The notes under the pieces are model-generated. The model saw only the letters and a list, made by a program, of their open reading frames with translations. It searched no databases and had not been told where the DNA came from. The position numbers were made by a program, and so were the translations under genes. From assembly GCA_017437345.1 (NCBI GenBank), contig JAFSBJ010000124.1, positions 1 to 8,977 of the forward strand: 8,977 bases of DNA, given 5' to 3'. Shown one piece after another: positions 1 to 5,951 of the stretch (position 1 is its first letter; every line of letters starts with the position of its first letter). Source of the stretch: Clostridia bacterium (GTDB taxonomy: Bacteria; Bacillota_A; Clostridia; UMGS1810).

Positions 1-23
1 ATAAAAATGAATATCGGTTATTT

Positions 24-1535
24 TCATGCCTTATGCCCCCCTATCTGTGCATTACGCTCTTTTGCAGTTGCCCCTTCTTTGAGATTCATACCTTTTAAAA
101 CTGCATTTTTGCCATATCTTCTTTTCAGGTCAAGCATTACTTTTTGAATTTCTTTTTCCTTTTTTTCTTTTTCATCGTCTTTTTCTACTTTCGCTCTGTC
201 TGTGAAGAAATCAAGCTGAACAAATCCTGATTTTGGTGCTTCATCTTCGTTTAAGATGTTATTTGCACAAATGGTAATTCTACGGGATAGAAGATTTTTA
301 TTTATTATTCTTTCATAAAGCTCCATTGTGCAATTTACTATTTTCTCACCTGAGGATGTGTGGAGCGGAAGATTTCCTGTTCCGTGAGCATGTTTTGGCA
401 CCTTTCGTCCGTAAAAATCAGTTGTTATTTCTCCTTTATAGCTTGATTCTATGCGTGAATCTTTGAGATTTTCAATATCGTAGCCAATTGTTAAAACAAT
501 GCTGTTTGTGACATATCGTTTTTCAACAAGGTCAAGAACAAGTGCTTCTGCCATTTCCCGGACAATGAGTTTTGTTTTCTCATAGTCATAGGGACAATGA
601 AGAACCTGACCTGTGCTGATTGATTTTGCAGAGGGTTTGTAGCTTCTTATATCTTCTATGGTGCAAGGTTCCCATCCCCAGGCATGATCTATAAGAAGCT
701 CAGCATTAATGCCAAGGAGCTTATAGAGAAGCTCTTCGTTGTAGTAGGAATCAGGATCACCCATGGAGCATTTTGCAATATCGCCCATGGTGAAAAGACC
801 AACAGATTCAAGCCTTTTGGCAGTTCCCTTTCCAACACGCCAGAAATCAGTTATAGGTTTATGAGACCAAAGAGTTTTTCGATAGGTCATTTCATCGAGA
901 AATGCCATACGGGCACCGTTCTCATCAGGCTCGGCTTTTTTTGCAACAATATCCATAGCTATTTTTGCAAGAAACATATTTGTGCCTATTCCTGCAGTGG
1001 CAGTTATGCCTGTTGTTTCAAACACATCATGTATCATTTTCCTGGCAAGCTCTTGGGCAGTCATCTTATAGGCGGAAAGATAGGATGTGGCATCAATAAA
1101 GACTTCGTCTATTGAATAAACATGAATATCCTCAGGAGCAACATATTTGAGATATACCTCGTAAATTTTGGTGCTGTATGCCATATAGTAGGCCATACGG
1201 GGCGGAGCAACTATATAGGAAAGAGAAAGGTCACATCTTTTTTTTAGTTCGTCATCGTTATAGCTTTCAGATGAAAAAATGCCCTTTGGTGCATTTCTGC
1301 GGCGCTTGGCATTTATCTCTCTCACCTTTGTGACGACTTCAAAAAGTCTTGCTCTGCCCCCTATTCCATATGCTTTAAGACTGGGGGTGACAGCAAGACA
1401 GATGGTTTTTTCGGTGCGGGAGCTATCAGCAACAACAAGATTTGTTTTTAAGGGATCAAGTCCTCTTTCAACACACTCCACAGAGGCAAAAAAGCTTTTT
1501 AAATCTATGCAGATATAGTATCTTTGTTTTTCCAC
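24..1535 (-). CDS. Y-family translesion DNA polymerase (ImpB/MucB/UmuC-like)
   Basis: This is a 503-residue error-prone DNA polymerase expected to copy past damaged bases in the cytoplasm. The palm domain is clear. The first catalytic Asp is D11 in DLKSFFASVEC, and the SIDE motif at 141-144 supplies D143 and E144 for metal binding. A helix-hairpin-helix thumb region lies near 230-255 (WRVGKGTAKRLESVGL), followed by a little-finger domain up to about 430. QLDFF at 440-444 fits a beta-clamp binding motif, and a Lys/Glu-rich helical tail follows (446-475). Length and layout resemble the Gram-positive UvrX/YqjW-type polymerases more than the shorter DinB. The start is GTG at 1535, chosen because AAAGGAGG (1543-1550) sits 7 nt upstream. 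The gene begins 26 nt after the DUF896 gene and is probably cotranscribed with it. The family call is firm; the exact subfamily and SOS control are inference. Confidence 0.93.
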   Translation of the reverse strand: MEKQRYYICIDLKSFFASVECVERGLDPLKTNLVVADSSRTEKTICLAVTPSLKAYGIGGRARLFEVVTKVREINAKRRRNAPKGIFSSESYNDDELKKRCDLSLSYIVAPPRMAYYMAYSTKIYEVYLKYVAPEDIHVYSIDEVFIDATSYLSAYKMTAQELARKMIHDVFETTGITATAGIGTNMFLAKIAMDIVAKKAEPDENGARMAFLDEMTYRKTLWSHKPITDFWRVGKGTAKRLESVGLFTMGDIAKCSMGDPDSYYNEELLYKLLGINAELLIDHAWGWEPCTIEDIRSYKPSAKSISTGQVLHCPYDYEKTKLIVREMAEALVLDLVEKRYVTNSIVLTIGYDIENLKDSRIESSYKGEITTDFYGRKVPKHAHGTGNLPLHTSSGEKIVNCTMELYERIINKNLLSRRITICANNILNEDEAPKSGFVQLDFFTDRAKVEKDDEKEKKEKEIQKVMLDLKRRYGKNAVLKGMNLKEGATAKERNAQIGGHKA

Positions 1536-1542
1536 TTTTATG

Positions 1543-1550
1543 CCTCCTTT
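1543..1550 (-). promoter_or_regulatory. Ribosome binding site of the polymerase gene
   Basis: AAAGGAGG on the minus strand lies 7 nt before the GTG codon at 1535. This near-perfect anti-16S match fixes the non-ATG start. Confidence 0.8.
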
Positions 1551-1561
1551 TTATTTCATAA

Positions 1562-1762
1562 TTATTTTTTCTTCTCAACCTTTTTCTTATTCCCTTTTTC
1601 GTCCATAATATAAACATTACTGAGAGTATTTTCCAAACCCTGACGGAATTTTTGAATATACTGTTTTCTCAGCTGTGCCTGTTCTTCCTTTTCCTCTTCT
1701 GTGAGGCCTTCAGCCTTTGATTTTTTTGATAGTTCGTTAATTCTTTTTATAAGCTTTTCCAT
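1562..1762 (-). CDS. DUF896 / UPF0291 family small protein (YnzC-like)
   Basis: This 66-residue cytoplasmic protein is highly charged and predicted helical. It matches the DUF896/UPF0291 family: an N-terminal helix around ELSKKSKAEGLTEEEKEEQ, then LRKQYIQKFRQGLENTL, then a short beta-like segment NVYIMDEKGNKKKV and a lysine tail. Those segments, in that order, are the family signature, and the length is normal. The biochemical role is unknown. In Bacillus subtilis the relative YnzC is encoded with the SOS-induced yneA-yneB genes (established knowledge), which makes its position just before a translesion polymerase notable. The ATG at 1762 is preceded by AGGAAAGGA (about 1771-1779). The gene is the first one after the promoter at 1810-1838. 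Family assignment is confident; any DNA-damage role here is inferred from its neighbour. Confidence 0.88.
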   Translation of the reverse strand: MEKLIKRINELSKKSKAEGLTEEEKEEQAQLRKQYIQKFRQGLENTLSNVYIMDEKGNKKKVEKKK

Positions 1763-1809
1763 TGTTTTTTTCCTTTCCTGAATTGGTTACTATCCGAATG
1801 ACTATATCC

Positions 1810-1838
1810 ATTATACATTAAAAAAACTATAAATACAA
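1810..1838 (-). promoter_or_regulatory. Sigma-A-type promoter for DUF896 and polymerase genes
   Basis: On the minus strand, a perfect -10 TATAAT (1810-1815) is separated by exactly 17 bp from a weak -35 TTGTAT (1833-1838). It points toward the DUF896 start at 1762 and lies just past the terminator of the upstream operon, so the two genes can be transcribed independently. No convincing LexA operator overlaps it. Confidence 0.65.
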
Positions 1839-1841
1839 GAA

Positions 1842-1879
1842 CTGAAAAAGGTGATGAAGAAATTCATCACCTTTTTCAG
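1842..1879 (-). terminator. Intrinsic terminator ending the B12 uptake operon
   Basis: A perfect 17-bp inverted repeat (CTGAAAAAGGTGATGAA at 1842-1858, its complement at 1863-1879) has a 4-nt loop. The core is a GGTGATGAA/TTCATCACC stem flanked by A5 and T5, the layout of an intrinsic terminator that can work in both directions. It begins 2 nt after the stop codon of the ECF fusion gene. Confidence 0.85.
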
Positions 1880-1881
1880 CA

Positions 1882-4368
1882 TTAATCTCTAAGCAAACCA
1901 TATTTTAATTTTATTTTTTCTATTTTTTCTGCCATCGGTTTTGATAAAAGCCACAGAAAAACAAAGGTGGAAGCTGAATGAATTAAATCAAAGGGTAACC
2001 CTCTTAAGCATGATGCCAAAATCATTTTTATATTTATTCTATTTTGCACCATTACAACAGATGAGATATTCATTATGCCACCATAGATAAAAAACGCCGA
2101 CAAAAACCCAAAAATGCTGAGAATGAATTTTTGGGTTTTTGAAAAACCAGTTTTAAAAAACATTCCCGCAAGAAAACCTATTATTCCCAGCGCAAACATC
2201 TGCCACGGTGTCCACGGACCCTGACCAAAGAAAAAATTTGACACAAAGCCTGTGATGGTTCCTACAAGGAACCCCGTTTCTCCACCAAAACAAACAGCTG
2301 TAATAATTATAATTGCAACAGTAGGCTTGAATTCAGGCAACATAAAGAAAGCACATCTGCCACCTACAGCTATTGCACACAAAATACTCACAAGGACTAT
2401 TTCTCTTGCCTGAGGTTTTCTTTTTTCAAAAAGCATAAGAAAAGGCAGAATGGTCTGAAAAATAATTATAAGGCTTATGAAATAGTATTTTCTGTCGTGA
2501 AAAAAACTTGTTCCCACAAAAATTGTGAGCGGAATTGTTAAGAAGATTAAAGCCAGAGAAATAAGAGTTTGTTTTGAAAGTTTTTTGAAAGCTGAGCTTT
2601 GAGATGAATCAGATGTTATTTCAGATTGTGAAGATGCAATATCATCATATGTATTCTTAGACAAATCTGTTTCGTGGCTTTCTTCAGTCTTAATATCAGA
2701 TTTTTCACTTTTTTCAAAAGCTGACAGTATATCTTCGGCAACGATTGCATTTGAAAATATGCCTCGCGACATATTTCTTACGGAGGTGGTATAGAATTTT
2801 TTTTCTGAAAAAAACTCACGGGGACACTGTATAGATGCTATCCCTCCATCAAAGAAAAGAGCGCATCTATCGGCATATTGCGCACAAAATTCAATGTCGT
2901 GGGAAACCATAATGATTGTTATGCCTCTGTTTTTTAGCTCAAAAAGAATTCGCGCAAATTCTTTTTTAAACTCTGCATCCATACCTTTGGTGGGTTCATC
3001 TAAAAGGATAATCTGCGGATGCTTTAAAAGAAGCTTTGCTAAGGCTGCCCTTTGCAGTTCGCCCCCTGAAAGGTCATATGGGTGATTTTGAAGAAGATGC
3101 TCAATGCGGCAAAGCTGCGATACATTTTTTATTTTTTCTTCTGCATCTTTACCTGTGATATTTTTGTCGGCCAGCATTTCCGAAAGATCAAGATATACTG
3201 TTTTTTTCACAAACATTGAAATTGGATTCTGAACAAGATATAACAGAATACTTTCATATAATCCTGAAATTTCAGATAGCGGCACACTATTTATATAGAT
3301 TTTTCCTCTATGGGGTTTCAGGATATTTGCGGTAAGATTCAGTGTTGTGGTTTTGCCGGAACCATTGCCGCCGAGTATTGCAATGAATTCTCCTTTTTTA
3401 ATTTTAAGATTTAATCCCTTTACCACATAAGGAAGATTTTTATCATAGCGAAAATAAACCTCCTTGAATTCAATTGCGGTTTCACCGATGTGGTTTACCA
3501 CAGGTAAATCAGGAATAGCTTTATACTTTGGTTTATTATGATTAGAAAAATTTTCAAACCATAATCTTCCATCGCGAACCGACAGAGGCGCACTACTGCC
3601 ATTATCAAGCACCTCATATACTCTCATCGGAGCAGGCAAAGCTTCAAACATTGGGTGATTTATTTTTTTTAATGCTTTGGCTATCATTTCTGGATTTGTA
3701 TCGGCTATGATTTCTCCTTCATCCATCACGAGGACTCTGTTGGAAATCGGGATTACATATTCAAGACGATGCTCAGAGAGTATTATGGTGGTGCCTGTTT
3801 CGCGATTTATTTTTTCGAGAACTTTAAAAAATTCTTCTGAAGATATGGGATCAAGCTGACTTGACGGTTCATCCAGAATAAGGACAGACGGATGCATTGC
3901 CATTACCGAGGCAAGATTTAAAAGCTGCTTCTGACCGCCTGAAAGCTCCGACACCTTTTTGTGAAACCAGGAATCAATACCGAAAAATGATGCAATTTCA
4001 GCCACGGTTCCCCTTATTTCATCCTGAGAAACGCCAAGACTTTCGAGACCGAAGGAAAGCTCTTGCCACACTTTATCGCAGACAAGCTGATTATCAGGAT
4101 TTTGCATTACAAAACCTATTTTTGATGCCTTTTCTCTTTTGGAAAAATCACAGAGATTTTTTTCTCCGATAAAGATATTTCCGCTACTTATCCCAAAAGG
4201 AGCTAGCTCGGGTTTTAAAAGCCTGAGAAGGGTGGTTTTGCCGCAGCCTGATTTTCCGCAAAGGCAAACAAGCCCGCCTTTTTTTATCTCAAGATTAATA
4301 TTATCAAGAGTTTTTTTCTTTCTTTCGGGATATGAAAAGCTTAAGCCTTCTATTTTAATGCTTTCCAT
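1882..4368 (-). CDS. ECF transporter fusion: ATPase-ATPase-S component (CbrT-like), probable cobalamin uptake
   Basis: This 828-residue protein combines three ECF transporter subunits that are usually separate. ATPase 1 (about 1-235) has Walker A GKSGCGKT (38-45), Q89, signature LSGGQ (142-146), Walker B LILDEP (163-168) and switch H200. ATPase 2 (about 297-525) has Walker A GGNGSGKT (333-340), Q380, LSGGE (433-437), ILLDEP (454-459) and H490. A polar Ser/Glu/Lys-rich linker (about 550-597) leads into a membrane part (600-810) with about eight hydrophobic segments. This part contains FKPTVAIIIITAVCFGGE and GQGPWTPWQMF (715-725), which recall cobalamin-type CbrT S components. The two ATPases would power import, with EcfT as the coupler and the C-terminal part binding substrate. 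The ATG at 4368 was chosen over upstream codons because GGAGGTG (4374-4380) precedes it. It overlaps ecfT by 19 bp. ATPase calls are firm; substrate rests on the riboswitch and motif recall. Confidence 0.92.
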   Translation of the reverse strand: MESIKIEGLSFSYPERKKKTLDNINLEIKKGGLVCLCGKSGCGKTTLLRLLKPELAPFGISSGNIFIGEKNLCDFSKREKASKIGFVMQNPDNQLVCDKVWQELSFGLESLGVSQDEIRGTVAEIASFFGIDSWFHKKVSELSGGQKQLLNLASVMAMHPSVLILDEPSSQLDPISSEEFFKVLEKINRETGTTIILSEHRLEYVIPISNRVLVMDEGEIIADTNPEMIAKALKKINHPMFEALPAPMRVYEVLDNGSSAPLSVRDGRLWFENFSNHNKPKYKAIPDLPVVNHIGETAIEFKEVYFRYDKNLPYVVKGLNLKIKKGEFIAILGGNGSGKTTTLNLTANILKPHRGKIYINSVPLSEISGLYESILLYLVQNPISMFVKKTVYLDLSEMLADKNITGKDAEEKIKNVSQLCRIEHLLQNHPYDLSGGELQRAALAKLLLKHPQIILLDEPTKGMDAEFKKEFARILFELKNRGITIIMVSHDIEFCAQYADRCALFFDGGIASIQCPREFFSEKKFYTTSVRNMSRGIFSNAIVAEDILSAFEKSEKSDIKTEESHETDLSKNTYDDIASSQSEITSDSSQSSAFKKLSKQTLISLALIFLTIPLTIFVGTSFFHDRKYYFISLIIIFQTILPFLMLFEKRKPQAREIVLVSILCAIAVGGRCAFFMLPEFKPTVAIIIITAVCFGGETGFLVGTITGFVSNFFFGQGPWTPWQMFALGIIGFLAGMFFKTGFSKTQKFILSIFGFLSAFFIYGGIMNISSVVMVQNRINIKMILASCLRGLPFDLIHSASTFVFLWLLSKPMAEKIEKIKLKYGLLRD

Positions 4369-5228
4369 CTTCTCACCTCCCTTATTTCGATTATTACAGG
4401 ATAAAAACACAAGATAAAATATGCAATGAATACTGCCACGGATGAAAAAGAGATTTCTGCATATTTTACATAAGGAAAATATGAAAAACGGAGTTTGGCT
4501 GAAATTATTCCCGCCACAATACAACAATTGAGAATCAGAATCAGAAAAAGTGAACTTTTGTCTCTTTTATCGAAATTAAAAATTGAATAAAAGCTCCGTC
4601 CTTTTAAGCCATAGCCACGGGCTTTCATACTGTCGGATATTTCTACTGCATTTTCCATAGACCAGCTTATTGCCGACGATAAAATTTTTACTCCTGTTTT
4701 AGTTCTTTTTAATATGTTCCCTTCCGATATGCTGTGTCCAAGGCATTTTTGTGCATTTGAAGCATGTTTTATGTATTGCGCAAGTCTTGGTACAAAACGA
4801 AGAGTCATCGAAATGATAAGAGAAACTGAGGGAGCTGGCTTTCCGAAAATAAATATAATTTTATCGCTTGTCATTATCTCATTGAAGCATGAAAACCAGC
4901 ATATAACACTTATCATCATGGAAGCAGCTGCAAAACCATAGCAGACAGATTCAAGGGTAAGCGGATTTCCGCCGGGAAAATAGGCAAGTATTGTTGCTCC
5001 GTCGTGATTAAATGCAGGGTTTATAGCTGCCATCAGAAAAAGAGATGGCAGCGTATATTTCAATCCGGATTTTACAACATTTATTCCTTTTAACACAGCT
5101 AATAAAACAAAAGCGCAAAAAAGAGATATTAGAAGGCACAACGGATGCATTATAAACATTGAAAACCCTATTACAGATATAAAGTAAACAAGGTTTACAA
5201 CGGGATGATAGTTTTTAAATTCACTCAT
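4350..5228 (-). CDS. ecfT: ECF transporter transmembrane coupling protein EcfT
   Basis: This 292-residue integral membrane protein should be the scaffold that links the paired ATPases to the S component. It has hydrophobic segments near 11-27, 30-47, 57-70, 96-117, 226-244 and 259-280, with an amphipathic cytoplasmic coupling region between about 140 and 215. Family hallmarks are LRFVPRLAQ (143-151) and the ARG motif in SMKARGYG (200-207), which contacts the ATPase groove. The first coupling motif, normally also of the Ala-Arg-Gly type, appears as KCLG (161-164), a deviation. The ATG at 5228 has AGGTGA (5236-5241) 7 nt upstream, so a 21-residue longer frame was rejected. It starts 20 nt after the DUF4430 gene and its last 19 bp overlap the ATPase/S fusion, suggesting translational coupling. 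It probably serves this dedicated (group I) transporter. Confidence 0.9.
   Translation of the reverse strand: MSEFKNYHPVVNLVYFISVIGFSMFIMHPLCLLISLFCAFVLLAVLKGINVVKSGLKYTLPSLFLMAAINPAFNHDGATILAYFPGGNPLTLESVCYGFAAASMMISVICWFSCFNEIMTSDKIIFIFGKPAPSVSLIISMTLRFVPRLAQYIKHASNAQKCLGHSISEGNILKRTKTGVKILSSAISWSMENAVEISDSMKARGYGLKGRSFYSIFNFDKRDKSSLFLILILNCCIVAGIISAKLRFSYFPYVKYAEISFSSVAVFIAYFILCFYPVIIEIREVRRWKALK
4374..4380 (-). promoter_or_regulatory. Ribosome binding site of the ECF fusion gene
   Basis: GGAGGTG on the minus strand, 5 nt before the ATG at 4368, lies inside the end of ecfT. It decides the start and rejects a 53-residue upstream extension that would read through ecfT in another frame. Confidence 0.8.
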
Positions 5229-5235
5229 AAAAGCA

Positions 5236-5241
5236 TCACCT
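5236..5241 (-). promoter_or_regulatory. Ribosome binding site of ecfT
   Basis: AGGTGA on the minus strand, 7 nt upstream of the ATG at 5228, lies in the short gap after the DUF4430 gene. It supports the 292-residue reading of EcfT. Confidence 0.7.
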
Positions 5242-5248
5242 TTTTCTG

Positions 5249-5929
5249 TTATTTTCCAACATCCTTCCCCATGTCGCAGGTATATACCCATTCTATCCTG
5301 TCACCGCCGTTTACCTCAAGCTGAGATGAACCAACAGCGGGGAATACACCATTTACTTTGAATGTCCAACCGGAAAGGGGACCGCAGTCAAACTCATAGA
5401 GATTCGATATGCCTTCAATATAACTGCTGTTATAAACAGGGGTATCCTCAAATTCAAGATGAATTTTATTTTTCCTCATTTCTCTTAAAAGAACATCGAA
5501 AACGCTGTCACCTTCATATATCACAACTGCCTGCTGTGAATAAATGATACCATCTGCCGGAATGATGTCTTGTTTTTCCTTTTTCAGCTTTGAAAGATTT
5601 TTTAAAACTGCATCGCAACGGACAGACAAAAAGCATTTCATTTCTCCGTCTTTGTCATTTTGCTCTTCAGAGCCGATGTTTTGGGCAGATGATGTTGACT
5701 GAGGAAAATAGACAGAAGTTTCCCCTGCATCCTTATTTTGATAAGTCGTTTTTTCATCTTTACCGTCCGGAATGCAGGCGGATAAAATATTTACATCTTC
5801 TGCTGAGCTTTCTGTATAATAAGGTACATCAGATACAGTATCACCAGATTTATTGTGAGTAAAAAAAGCAGCTGCCAGAATCAGCAGAAAAACTACAAAA
5901 AATATTATTTTCCCTTTGTGTTTTTTCAA
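5249..5929 (-). CDS. Membrane-anchored DUF4430 (transcobalamin C-terminal-like) protein
   Basis: This 226-residue exported protein has one N-terminal hydrophobic segment (about 8-23) after a Lys-rich start, best read as an uncleaved membrane anchor since no lipobox cysteine follows it. A low-complexity Ser/Thr/Asp/Glu-rich stalk (about 27-97) leads to a compact domain (98-226). The DUF4430 signature is clear: SVFDVLLREM (142-151), the segment from DCGPLSGW to KVNGVFP (181-197), and a segment from GDRIEW to YTCD (209-219). DUF4430 is related to the beta domain of animal transcobalamin and intrinsic factor, which covers bound B12 (family knowledge). C182 and C218 could pair in the oxidising exterior. 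The start is TTG at 5929: an in-frame TAA lies directly before it and GGAG (5939-5942) is 9 nt upstream. It follows the SLH gene by 22 nt and precedes ecfT. A B12 hand-off role is inferred from domain and context. Confidence 0.88.
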   Translation of the reverse strand: MKKHKGKIIFFVVFLLILAAAFFTHNKSGDTVSDVPYYTESSAEDVNILSACIPDGKDEKTTYQNKDAGETSVYFPQSTSSAQNIGSEEQNDKDGEMKCFLSVRCDAVLKNLSKLKKEKQDIIPADGIIYSQQAVVIYEGDSVFDVLLREMRKNKIHLEFEDTPVYNSSYIEGISNLYEFDCGPLSGWTFKVNGVFPAVGSSQLEVNGGDRIEWVYTCDMGKDVGK

Positions 5930-5938
5930 TTAAAACAT

Positions 5939-5942
5939 CTCC
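5939..5942 (-). promoter_or_regulatory. Ribosome binding site fixing a TTG start
   Basis: GGAG (in TTGGAGATG) on the minus strand lies 9 nt before the TTG at 5929. The nearest in-frame ATG (5938) is followed two codons later by TAA, so TTG is the only workable start near this site. Confidence 0.7.
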
Positions 5943-5951
5943 AACATAATT

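Noticed and set aside
684..1115. A 143-codon open frame on the plus strand
   Set aside because: It lies wholly opposite the Y-family polymerase, has no recognisable domain and no good ribosome binding site; it is an antisense shadow.
1763..1840. A LexA/DinR operator for the DUF896-polymerase unit
   Set aside because: Only partial matches such as CCGAATG were found; there is no GAAC-N4-GTTC-type palindrome in the promoter region.
1882..4368. A thiamine-precursor (YkoD/YkoE-type) transporter reading of the ECF fusion
   Set aside because: YkoD-type dual ATPases look similar, but the S part carries the QGPWTPWQM-type segment and the operon follows a cobalamin rather than a TPP riboswitch.
4369..4527. 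A 53-codon N-terminal extension of the ECF ATPase fusion
   Set aside because: The extension reads ecfT in another frame, has no family similarity, and a GGAGGTG site immediately precedes the internal ATG at 4368.
5770..5780. Cysteine in SACIP (residue 52) of the DUF4430 protein as a lipoprotein lipobox
   Set aside because: It lies about 28 residues beyond the end of the hydrophobic segment, within the polar stalk, so signal peptidase II processing there is unlikely.
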